Part shown: piece by piece, positions 6,766-14,299 of the stretch
Layout: each line of letters begins with the position of its first letter
Position numbering within the stretch: the stretch's first letter is position 1
NCBI RefSeq assembly: GCF_900292015.1
Contig: NZ_LR130759.1
Span: 1,612,001 to 1,676,000 of the forward strand
DNA from: Mycobacterium basiliense
GTDB taxonomy: Bacteria > Actinomycetota > Actinomycetes > Mycobacteriales > Mycobacteriaceae
Length of the DNA stretch: 64,000 nucleotides
Direction: 5' to 3'
The notes under the pieces: generated by a model
Databases searched by the model: none
Told to the model about the DNA's origin: nothing
The model's input: the letters and a program-made list of their open reading frames with translations, nothing else
Position numbers and translations under genes: made by a program

Positions 6766-8244
6766 TCAGAGGGGACGCAACATGATCGGCATCCCGTCCA
6801 TCGGGACCGGCATGCCGCTGTAGTCCCAGCACGCCCGGTAATCCGGTCGGGCGAGTTCGAGTCGGTAGCGACGCAACAGCCGGTGCAGGATCGTCTTGAT
6901 CTCCAGCTGGCCGAACACCATCCCGAGACACTTGTGCGCGCCGCCACCAAATGGCGTGAACGCGTAGCGGTGTCGCTTGTGCTCATTGCGCGGCTCGGTA
7001 AATCGTTCCGGGTCAAAGGTCATCGGATCGGTCCAGAATTCCGGTAAGCGATGATTCATCCCCGGATATGCGACGACGTTGGTGCCTTTGGGTAGGTAGT
7101 AGCCAAGCAGATCGGTGTCGCGCACTGTCTGCCGCATCGCCCATTGGACCGGCGTCACCAACCGAATCGATTCGTTCATGACCAGGTCGAGCGATTCCAG
7201 CTTCTCCAGGGATTCAATGTCCAGTGGCCCGTCGCCGAGGCGATCCGATTCGTCGCGGCAGCGCTGCTGCCAGTGCGGATGGGCGGCCAGCTGGTAGGCC
7301 ATCGTGGTGGCCGTCGAGGTCGATGTGTCGTGGGCGGCCATCATCAAAAAGATCATGTGGTTGATGATGTCCTGGTCGGAAAATCGGTTTCCGTCGTCGT
7401 CCTCGGTCTGGCACAAGACCGTCAGCAGGTCGTTGCCGTCCTTGCCGCGCTGTTCCTTGACCCGCTCGGCGAAGTACTTCTCCAGCAATTCTCGTGCCTT
7501 GAGGCCTCGCCACCAGGTAAATGGGGGCACGCTGGTGCGGATGATGGCGTTGCCCGCCCGGGTGGTCGTGGTAAACGCCTTGTTCACCCGGGTGACCAGC
7601 TCTCGGTCGGTGCCCGGCTGATGGCCCATGAACACCATCGACGCGATGTCGAGGGTGAGTTCTTTCATCGCCGGGTAGAGCAGAAAGCGCGCGTCGTTGA
7701 CCACCCAATCGTTTGCGATCACCTGCGATACCACCTGGTCCATGTGCTCGACATAGCCGACCAGCCGGGACCGCACGAAAGCTTCCTGCATGATCCGCCG
7801 GTGAAACATGTGTTCTTCGAAGTCAAGCAGCATGAGTCCGCGATTGAAGAAAGGCCCGATCACGGGGACCCAGCCCTGCTGTGAGTAGTCCTTGTTTCGG
7901 TTGGAATAGATCACTTGGGCGGCGTCGGGGCCCAGTGCAACGACGGCCGGCAGCACTGGTGAGTCGCCGAAGATCACCGGACCCTTGCTCTCGTAGAGGA
8001 ACATCAGATAGTCCGGTCCGCCGCGCAACATCTCGATGAAGTGGCCGAGGATCGGTAACCCCGCATCGCCCACCACCGGCTTGAGCCCGCTACCCGGCGG
8101 CGGGTCGGCCAGTTTCTTCTCCGGAAATTGCGTGTTCAGCAGCCAGCGTTCGACAAGACCCATACCGGGAAAGTTGTTGAACGAGGGGGTGAGCCGGCGC
8201 TGGGCTTGGTCAAGGAGGTAAGCCGGGGTGCTGATAGTGGCCAT
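6766..8244 (-). CDS. cyp136: Cytochrome P450, CYP136 family
   Basis: Heme-thiolate monooxygenase of 492 residues, the length I recall for Rv3059. Visible P450 landmarks: I-helix AAHDTSTST near residue 300, the ExxR motif ESIRL near 358, the PERF region FDPERFTEP, and the heme-binding FGGGAHKCLG with the cysteine near 438. The sequence style is that of the CYP51/CYP26-like lipid or sterol hydroxylases; the substrate is unknown. A GGAGCG ribosome site precedes the ATG at 8244. It is divergent from a TetR gene, and a perfect palindrome lies between them, so control by that TetR protein is likely. No redox partner is adjacent. Confidence 0.88.
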   Translation of the reverse strand: MATISTPAYLLDQAQRRLTPSFNNFPGMGLVERWLLNTQFPEKKLADPPPGSGLKPVVGDAGLPILGHFIEMLRGGPDYLMFLYESKGPVIFGDSPVLPAVVALGPDAAQVIYSNRNKDYSQQGWVPVIGPFFNRGLMLLDFEEHMFHRRIMQEAFVRSRLVGYVEHMDQVVSQVIANDWVVNDARFLLYPAMKELTLDIASMVFMGHQPGTDRELVTRVNKAFTTTTRAGNAIIRTSVPPFTWWRGLKARELLEKYFAERVKEQRGKDGNDLLTVLCQTEDDDGNRFSDQDIINHMIFLMMAAHDTSTSTATTMAYQLAAHPHWQQRCRDESDRLGDGPLDIESLEKLESLDLVMNESIRLVTPVQWAMRQTVRDTDLLGYYLPKGTNVVAYPGMNHRLPEFWTDPMTFDPERFTEPRNEHKRHRYAFTPFGGGAHKCLGMVFGQLEIKTILHRLLRRYRLELARPDYRACWDYSGMPVPMDGMPIMLRPL

Positions 8245-8296
8245 TGACGCTCCTTACCGGTTGTGGCGGCCGCCACTATCCACCTATCCTCAGGAC

Positions 8297-8318
8297 GAAC
8301 TTGACGGCTGTCAAGTTC
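8297..8318. promoter_or_regulatory. TetR-type operator between cyp136 and its regulator
   Basis: Perfect inverted repeat: GAACTTGAC (8297-8305), spacer GGCT, GTCAAGTTC (8310-8318). It lies about 53 bp before the cyp136 start and 44 bp before the TetR start, placed to control both promoters. Confidence 0.75.
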
Positions 8319-8361
8319 CCTTTTCGCCTGGCTTGGTGCAAGGTCGGGTGGTGATCGAACG

Positions 8362-9012
8362 GTGAACGGCCATGCCACCGGTGAGCAGCAGCGCGAGCCC
8401 GCGTTGCGGCGACGCGGGGACAAACATCGACAAGCGATCCTGCAGGCGGTGCGTGAGCTCTTGCAGGAGCGGCCATTTGCCGAGCTGTCGGTCAGCGCCA
8501 TCAGTAATCGGGCGGGGTTAGCCCGCTCCGGCTTCTACTTCTACTTCGATTCCAAATATGCCGTGCTCGCCCAGATCTTGGCGGAAGCCGCCGAGGAACT
8601 CGAAGAACTTACCCAATACTTCGCCCCCCGGCAGCCGGGGGAATCACCGGAAGAGTTCGCCCGGCGGATGGTCGGTAGCGCCGCCGTTGTCTATGCCCAC
8701 AACGACCCCGTGATGATGGCCTGCAACGCCGCCCGCCATAGCGACATTGAGATCCGCAACATTCTCGAGCAGCAGTTCGAAGTGGTGCTAGGCCAGATTG
8801 TCGGGGTGGTTGATGCCGAGATGAAGGCCGGTACGGCGAACCCGATCAGTGACGACCTGCCGACGCTGATTCGCACGTTGGCGGCCACGACCGCACTGAT
8901 GCTGACCGGCGACCCGCTGCTGGTAGGTCGCGACAGCGACTTGGACCGCCTGGTGCGGGTGCTCGAGCAGATGTGGCTCAACGCGCTGTGGGGGGGTCCG
9001 GCCACGGTCTAA
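8362..9012 (+). CDS. TetR-family regulator (EthR-like)
   Basis: 216-residue repressor. The N-terminal helix-turn-helix is clear (ELSVSAISNRAGLARSGFYFYFDSKYAVL), and the C-terminal half resembles the EthR ligand domain, with conserved ARHSDIEIRN and a closing RVLEQMWLNALWG. It starts at GTG 8362 and is divergent from cyp136, with a palindromic operator between them, so it probably represses cyp136 and itself. Equivalent to Rv3058c by position and length. Ligand unknown. Confidence 0.87.
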   Translation: MNGHATGEQQREPALRRRGDKHRQAILQAVRELLQERPFAELSVSAISNRAGLARSGFYFYFDSKYAVLAQILAEAAEELEELTQYFAPRQPGESPEEFARRMVGSAAVVYAHNDPVMMACNAARHSDIEIRNILEQQFEVVLGQIVGVVDAEMKAGTANPISDDLPTLIRTLAATTALMLTGDPLLVGRDSDLDRLVRVLEQMWLNALWGGPATV

Positions 9013-9062
9013 GTGGTCGGGGCCGGCTTTGTCATCGCGTTACCGCCGGTATCGTCACCGCC

Positions 9063-9938
9063 ATGGTGCAGGGGCGGTATTTCGCGGGCAAGCGGTGTCT
9101 GGTGACTGGTGCGGCCAGTGGTATCGGCCGCGCCACCGCGTTGCGGCTTGCGGCGCAGGGCGCCGAACTCTATCTGACCGACCGCGATGACGCCGGCTTG
9201 GCGCAGACCGTGTCCGACGCCGTAGCGCTGGGCGCGCAGGTGAGCGCACACCGTGTTCTCGACATCTCCGACTACGAAGCGGTCGCCGCGTTCGCGGCGG
9301 ACGTCCACGCCGGTAACCCCAGTATGGACGTCGTGCTGAACATTGCTGGCGTATCGGCATGGGGGACCGTCGACCGGTTGACGCACGATCAATGGAGCAA
9401 GATGATCGCGATCAATCTGATGGGTCCCATCCACGTCATCGAGACCTTCGTCCCGCCGATGATCGCCGCGGGCCGCGGTGGGCATGTGGTCAACGTGTCC
9501 TCGGCGGCGGGCCTGGTCGCGCTGCCCTGGCATGCTGCCTACAGCGCCAGCAAGTATGGACTGCGGGGACTATCCGAGGTGCTGCGTTTCGATCTGGCCC
9601 GGCACCGTATCGGGGTGTCGGTCGTGGTACCGGGTGCGGTGCGGACTCCGTTGGTCGACACGGTGGAAATCGCCGGTGTCGACCGCGATGACCCCCAGGT
9701 CGGCCGCTGGGTCGACCGCTTCAGCGGTCACGCCGTGTCGCCGGAAAGGGTGGCCGAGAAGATCCTGGCCGGGGTGGCCAAGAACAGATACCTGATCTAT
9801 ACGTCGTCGGATATCCGTGCGCTGTACGCCTTCAAGCGGCTGGCGTGGTGGCCCTATAGCGTGGCGATGCGCCAGGTCAATGTGATCTTTACCCGCGCGC
9901 TACGGCCAAAGCCGGTGACCGGCGCGAGCGCGGAGTGA
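9063..9938 (+). CDS. Short-chain dehydrogenase/reductase
   Basis: 291-residue classical SDR. Rossmann motif TGAASGIG near residue 16, the NIAGVS motif, catalytic serine in NVSSAAG, and YSASK (Tyr/Lys) near residue 160. A hydrophobic, aromatic C-terminal stretch (AFKRLAWWPYSVAMRQ) suggests membrane contact, as in several mycobacterial SDRs. The ATG at 9063 fits the family N-terminus; longer frames overlap the TetR gene. It follows that gene by 50 bp in the same direction and may share its transcript. Position equals Rv3057c. Substrate unknown. Confidence 0.87.
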   Translation: MVQGRYFAGKRCLVTGAASGIGRATALRLAAQGAELYLTDRDDAGLAQTVSDAVALGAQVSAHRVLDISDYEAVAAFAADVHAGNPSMDVVLNIAGVSAWGTVDRLTHDQWSKMIAINLMGPIHVIETFVPPMIAAGRGGHVVNVSSAAGLVALPWHAAYSASKYGLRGLSEVLRFDLARHRIGVSVVVPGAVRTPLVDTVEIAGVDRDDPQVGRWVDRFSGHAVSPERVAEKILAGVAKNRYLIYTSSDIRALYAFKRLAWWPYSVAMRQVNVIFTRALRPKPVTGASAE

Positions 9939-9990
9939 GTTGGCCTCACATCCCGGGCGGTCCACCAAAGGGCACACCAGAGGGCAGGAA

Positions 9991-10605
9991 TCATCGGCCG
10001 CACAGCTTGCGTGCCAGGGTTTCCCATGCGTCGCCCAGCGTATCCAGGGTATGACCGCGCTCGCTGAGCTGATGTTCGACGTAATCGGCGTCCAGGAGGG
10101 CTAGCAGCGCATCGGTTTGGGCATCAAGATTCCCGCTGGTGTCGGCCGACTGTAGTAGTGCGCGCACATGGGTACGGTGCACCGAGGTCGCGGGGCCGTA
10201 GCGGGTCCGCGGATTGCGGTTGGCCTCCGACAACAGCTCGTGGTGCGTATGGACGAAACAGATCCGCTCACGACCGAACGCGATCAGGCGATCCAGCGGT
10301 GGGGCGTCTGGGCCCAGCGGTGGCGGACCGAACAGGAAAGCCTGCTGACTCGTGCGCTCGTCCTCGTCGAGCAGCACCATCATGAGGCCGGCCCGACTAC
10401 CGAACCGGCGGAACAGTGTGCCCTTGCCGACACCGGCGGCAGTGGCAATCTCGTCGGTGGTGATCGCGTCGGCGCCTCGTTTGGCGACGAGGCGACGCGC
10501 GGCTTCCAGCAGCAGCGCGCGGTTGCGCGCTGCGTCGCCGCGTTCGGTGGGCGGTTCCTGCCGAGCGGACACGGACAACTCGCCCAACTTCTGGACACCG
10601 CTCAT
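9991..10605 (-). CDS. TetR-family regulator
   Basis: 204-residue repressor with a standard N-terminal DNA-binding domain (ADAITTDEIATAAGVGKGTLFRRFGSR, about residues 40-66), followed by a helical ligand domain. It is divergent from the FMN reductase gene, and a short palindrome lies between them at 10635-10648. It corresponds by position to Rv3055. From memory H37Rv carries dinP (Rv3056) between this gene and the preceding SDR; here only about 50 bp separate the two, so dinP is missing from this spot. Confidence 0.86.
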   Translation of the reverse strand: MSGVQKLGELSVSARQEPPTERGDAARNRALLLEAARRLVAKRGADAITTDEIATAAGVGKGTLFRRFGSRAGLMMVLLDEDERTSQQAFLFGPPPLGPDAPPLDRLIAFGRERICFVHTHHELLSEANRNPRTRYGPATSVHRTHVRALLQSADTSGNLDAQTDALLALLDADYVEHQLSERGHTLDTLGDAWETLARKLCGR

Positions 10606-10634
10606 TTCTGCACTCTAACCCGGATGGAATAAAG

Positions 10635-10648
10635 CGGACCATAGTCCG
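10635..10648. promoter_or_regulatory. Candidate TetR operator upstream of FMN reductase
   Basis: CGGAC-CATA-GTCCG, a perfect 5-bp inverted repeat in the 90-bp gap between the divergent TetR gene (start 10605) and the FMN reductase gene (start 10696). The GGACCATAGTCC core is typical of TetR-family sites. Assignment to this TetR is inference from position. Confidence 0.55.
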
Positions 10649-10695
10649 GTTCGATCGTGCGAAGATGTAGACCAGCGAGGGAAGGGAACACGCCC

Positions 10696-11253
10696 GTGTC
10701 AACGATGAAGTCCGATATCCAGATACTGGCTTTGGTGGGAAGCCTGCGTGCGGCGTCGATCAACCGCCAGATCGCCGAGCTCGCTACCGATGTTGCACCG
10801 GATAGCGTCCACGTGAACCTATTCGATGGACTGGGCGAGTTGCCGTTCTACAACGAGGACATCGATACAGCCGGCGCCGTTCCCGCGGCGGTCACCGCAT
10901 TGCGCACCGCGGCGGCAAACGCGGACGCGGCCCTGGTGGTCACTCCCGAGTACAACGGCACCATTCCCGCGGTGGTCAAGAACGCGATCGACTGGCTGTC
11001 CCGGCCGTTCGGGGACGGCGCATTGAAAGGCAAGCCACTCGCGGTCATCGGCGGAGCCATGGGCCGATACGGCGGGGTGTGGGCCCACGACGAAACCCGC
11101 AAATCGTTTGCCATCGCCGGCACCCGCGTGATCGACACGATAAAACTCTCAGTGCCGTTGCAGAGTCTGGGTGCCACCCCGCTCACAGATAACGCCGAGC
11201 TGTCGGCGAATGTGCGCGACGTAGTGGGCAAGCTCGCCGCCGAAGTTAGCTGA
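10696..11253 (+). CDS. NADPH-dependent FMN reductase / flavodoxin-like quinone reductase
   Basis: 185-residue flavoprotein of the NADPH-dependent FMN reductase family. The phosphate-binding loop GSLRAASINRQ lies near residues 16-26, and the flavin-binding TPEYNGTIPAVVKNAIDWLSRP signature in the middle is diagnostic, followed by GGAMGRYGG. It reduces FMN, quinones or other oxidants with NAD(P)H. GTG 10696, nine nt after an AGGGAAGGG ribosome site, is preferred; ATG 10705 is an alternative. Divergent from a TetR gene that probably controls it. Equivalent to Rv3054c by position. Confidence 0.87.
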   Translation: MSTMKSDIQILALVGSLRAASINRQIAELATDVAPDSVHVNLFDGLGELPFYNEDIDTAGAVPAAVTALRTAAANADAALVVTPEYNGTIPAVVKNAIDWLSRPFGDGALKGKPLAVIGGAMGRYGGVWAHDETRKSFAIAGTRVIDTIKLSVPLQSLGATPLTDNAELSANVRDVVGKLAAEVS

Positions 11254-11651
11254 TCTGGGAACGTGGTCGTTTATATCGGATTGCGCGAATAAGCACGCGA
11301 AGTTCCGATCAACTCCGAATTATATTCGGATTCTATTAGGTCGGGCTGCGCAATTATCTCCGCTCAAATGCGACGATGCGCCATGCACATCTTAGCTCGC
11401 CATGTTTTGCCGAATCGCAGCATCCGTTGTGCGTTTGTCTTAGCATTTTCGCGAACGGAAGATCATCTGCAAATTGCCGATTCGAAACGGCGCGACGGCA
11501 CCATGGCGCAACGCCACAATGGCGCAGGAGGCATGGCTATTGATTTGCGTCGCGGGGTGGTCGCGAGAATGTGCGGCGGCCGGTGGCCAGGAAGTCGGGA
11601 GACCATGGCGCTTGGGGTCGTGCCCAACGACCAACTCGAGGCCGGGGGTAG
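11254..11651. other. Gene-free stretch before the PPE gene
   Basis: About 400 bp without a convincing gene. It is clearly richer in A+T than its surroundings around 11260-11350 and contains a perfect palindrome at 11314-11330. A series of ATGGCGC words (near 11503, 11519 and 11605) gives weak direct repetition. No PE gene precedes the PPE gene, although PE and PPE genes are often paired. Confidence 0.5.
11314..11330. promoter_or_regulatory. 17-bp palindrome downstream of FMN reductase gene
   Basis: TCCGAAT-TAT-ATTCGGA, perfect 7-bp arms in an AT-rich region 60 bp after the FMN reductase stop and 320 bp before the PPE start. It could be a binding site or a weak terminator; nothing in the sequence decides between them. 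Confidence 0.4.
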
Positions 11652-13045
11652 ATGAACTTCGCGACCCTACCGCCAGAGGTTAATTCCGAGCGGCTGTTCG
11701 GTGGTCCGGGACCCGGGCCGGTGTTGGCCGCGGCCACGGGCTGGGCCGAGTTGGCAACCGAGCTGCGATCTGGCGCCTCAGGGTTCTTGTCGGTGGTTTC
11801 AGGGCTGGCGGACAGGGCCTGGCAGGGTTCGGCGTCGATGGCGATGACGGCCGCGGCGGCGAGGCATATCGACTGGCTAAGCGTGGCCGGGGCGCACGCA
11901 GAACAAGCTGCGGAGCAGGCCAACGCCGCGGCGCGAGCCTTCGAAGCGGCCCGGGCGGCGACGGTACATCCGGGACTGGTGGCATCCAATCGAGGACAGC
12001 TGGTGTCGCTGGCTCGGTCCAACCTCTTCGGGCAAAACGCGCCGGCCATCGCGGCTGCCGAAGCTCAATACGAGCAGATGTGGGCGCAGGACGTGGCGGC
12101 GATGCTGGATTACCATGCCGGGGCGTCGGCGATCGCCGCGGCGCTGACGCCCCTTCGGCTGACGGCTCTTAGCCCAGCCGGTGCACGCGCCGCGGCAGAA
12201 ACTGTTCTCGGCAGCAGCTCGATCAACCTGAATTTGGGCTTTGCCAACATCGGCAACGGAAACGTGGGTGCGGCAAATCGGGGTGACTTCAATCTGGGGT
12301 TGGGCAATGTGGGTGGCGGCAATGTGGGTCACGGCAATGTTGGTGGTTTCAATGTTGGTTCGGCGAACCTGGGTAGTTTTAACGTGGGGCCGGGCAATGT
12401 GGGTGATTACCATATTGGTGCGGCCAATGTGGGCCGTTATATGGTGTGAGCGTTGCCAATGTGGGGGAGGAGAACCTGGGGTGGGACAATACCGGTGCCG
12501 GCAATGTGGGGTTGGCCAATACCGGTAGTCACAACGTGGGGGCCGCATTCGCGGCGGTCGGTGTCGTGGACATTTCCGTGCACATACCGTTCACCGGTGT
12601 GGTCAGCGACATGACCCTCAACGAATTCACCATAAATAGCCCACCCTTCGAGGCCTACCTAGCATTTGCGCCGTACTACATCTTCTACGATTTCGGACCG
12701 GTCACCATTGACACCACCACTTTCGACCCGATCCCGTTGAACTTCTTGTGGGACAACACCTATCACTATGACATTGGACCGGGAACATTCGGCCCATACG
12801 AAATCCCGATCACCGACTTCTCGCAACAGCGGTGGTGGCAATTCGGGCTTCCTCAACTTCTCGGTTGCCGGCCCTGGTAGCTCCGGCTTGCTCAACGTCG
12901 GTGCGTTGCAGTCCGGCATCCTCAACTTGGGTGGCACTATCTCCGGCCTGGTAATACGGGTTTGGTGACGCCGGCATTCGTCTCGGGCGTCTCAAATACC
13001 GGCGGCACGCTGGCGGGCTTCTTCTTTGTCGGAACCAGGCCGTAG
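11652..13045 (+). pseudogene. PPE-MPTR family gene, frameshifted
   Basis: Starts as a normal PPE protein ([16 protein letters not shown]; about 180-residue helical PPE domain with AWQGSAS), exported by type VII secretion in intact relatives, then enters asparagine/glycine repeats of the MPTR kind (GNVG, FNVG, ANLG). The first frame stops at 12447-12449. The repeats continue in a second frame (VANVGEENLGWDNTGAGNVG) to about 12830, move to a third (GGGNSGFLNFSVAGPGSSG) and finally back (GNTGLVTPAFVSGVSNTGG) to a TAG at 13043-13045. Three frame changes in 1.4 kb indicate a decayed gene or assembly indels in a repeat-rich region. A truncated 265-residue product is still possible. I recall no PPE gene here in H37Rv. 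Confidence 0.82.
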
Positions 13046-13561
13046 CTGCGCCGGTGAAGACGTTGCCGGCGTCGGCCAGCTCCGCTTGTTTTTCGTCGTC
13101 GTGCTCGGATCCCGGGTCCGTGGAGGGGTTCGGGAAAGGTTTGCTGCCGATCCAGCTGGCGCGACCGGACCGCGGAGTTGTCGGTGGTCGGTGGTAGGAA
13201 GACCGGCATGTGGGCCGCCGACGGATGTTGTGACCTGCGACACGCCGAGGCTGGGCCCGATGCGGCCTCACGACCAGGGAATTTCAGAAATGTTATTCAG
13301 AACATCTTGTATCTCTTCTCGTTGTCACCCCCTAGGTGTAGTGTTTCGAGCACCGGCAGAACCCAGGTTCATCAGGCCCCGCCAGGTTTCACGGGGCCCA
13401 ATGAGCAGCTCGGCATCAGCATCGCCAAGTCGACGGACATGGTGGTCGTATGACGGGAATCTGGGGGCTCGCCGGGCCGCTGAACATAGCGAAGATGCAC
13501 CACCAGAGTCGTTGCCAGTTCCTGTCACGTTCCCCGATTTCCGCAAAGGAGCGGTACACCC
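13046..13561. other. Gene-free stretch holding the nrdHIE promoter and long leader
   Basis: About 515 bp between the PPE relic and nrdH. The useful part is the AT-rich promoter near 13285-13350. After the conserved box at 13329-13346 about 215 bp remain before the nrdH ATG, so the message may have a long leader. I looked for a cobalamin-riboswitch core in it and saw none. Confidence 0.5.
13300..13346 (+). promoter_or_regulatory. Candidate NrdR-type boxes of nrdHIE
   Basis: The 18-mer at 13329-13346 (CCCCTAGGTGTAGTGTTT) matches the nrdF2 upstream site 30282-30299 at 17 of 18 positions, the only difference being T versus G. Its TAGTGT half fits the NrdR-box pattern. A second, weaker partner (GAACATCTTGTATCTC, 13300-13315) lies upstream, where nrdF2 has a perfect palindrome. 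NrdR represses ribonucleotide reductase operons by binding two boxes; calling this pair NrdR sites is inference. Confidence 0.55.
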
Positions 13562-13801
13562 ATGACCATCACCGTTTACACCAAGCCCGCATGCGTGCAG
13601 TGCAGCGCCACCTACAAGGCGCTGGACAAGCAAGGCACCGCCTACGAGAAGGTCGACATCAGCCTGGACTCTGAGGCGCGGGACTACGTCATGGCCCTGG
13701 GCTATCTGCAAGCGCCCGTGGTGGTGGCCGGAGATGACCACTGGTCCGGCTTCCGGCCCGATCGCATCAAGGCGCTCGCCAAGTCTGCGTTGAGCGCCTA
13801 G
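13562..13801 (+). CDS. nrdH: Glutaredoxin-like electron donor NrdH
   Basis: 79-residue redoxin with the NrdH active site CVQC near residues 11-14 (PACVQCSATYKAL) and the family C-terminal motif WSGFRPDRI. It reduces the class Ib ribonucleotide reductase NrdE using thioredoxin reductase. A strong AAAGGAG ribosome site precedes the ATG. First gene of the nrdH-nrdI-nrdE operon, with nrdI 33 bp downstream. Full-length and normal. Confidence 0.96.
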   Translation: MTITVYTKPACVQCSATYKALDKQGTAYEKVDISLDSEARDYVMALGYLQAPVVVAGDDHWSGFRPDRIKALAKSALSA

Positions 13802-13834
13802 CGGGTAGACGACGAGTAAGGAGGTTGCGGTGCC

Positions 13835-14299
13835 ATGGACGTTGCGGGGCGCAACCTGGTCTATTTCTCCAGCGTGTCGGAGAACACCCACCGCTTCGTC
13901 CAGAAGCTGGGTGTCCCCGCCACCCGGATACCGCTGCGCGGCCGAATCGAGGTCGACGAGCCGTACGTGCTGATACTGCCCACCTACGGCGGCGGTCGTG
14001 CCACCCCGGACCTCAACGCTGGCGGCTATGTCCCCAAGCAGGTCATCGCCTTTTTGAACGACGAGCGCAACCGCTCGTTGATCCGCGGCGTCATCGCCGC
14101 GGGTAACAACAATTTCGGCGCCGAATTCGCCTACGCGGGCAATGTGATCTCGCGCAAGTGCGGCGTCCCCTACCTCTACCGTTTCGAACTGATGGGCACC
14201 GAGGACGACGTGGAAGCCGTCCGCGCGGGCTTAGCCAATTTCTGGGCCGAATTCTGGAAGGAACAGACGTGCCACCAACCGTCACTGCAGAGCCTGTAA
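13835..14299 (+). CDS. nrdI: Flavodoxin-like NrdI
   Basis: 154-residue flavodoxin that supplies oxidant for building the dimanganese-tyrosyl cofactor of NrdF. The FMN phosphate loop is [23 protein letters not shown] and [13 protein letters not shown] are the other flavin-contact segments. An AAGGAGG site stands about 10 nt before the ATG at 13835. Its last 31 nt overlap the start of nrdE, which implies translational coupling. Confidence 0.95.
   Translation: MDVAGRNLVYFSSVSENTHRFVQKLGVPATRIPLRGRIEVDEPYVLILPTYGGGRATPDLNAGGYVPKQVIAFLNDERNRSLIRGVIAAGNNNFGAEFAYAGNVISRKCGVPYLYRFELMGTEDDVEAVRAGLANFWAEFWKEQTCHQPSLQSL

Noticed and set aside
13347..13561. Cobalamin riboswitch before nrdH
   Set aside because: The conserved B12-box and core words of that riboswitch class were not found.
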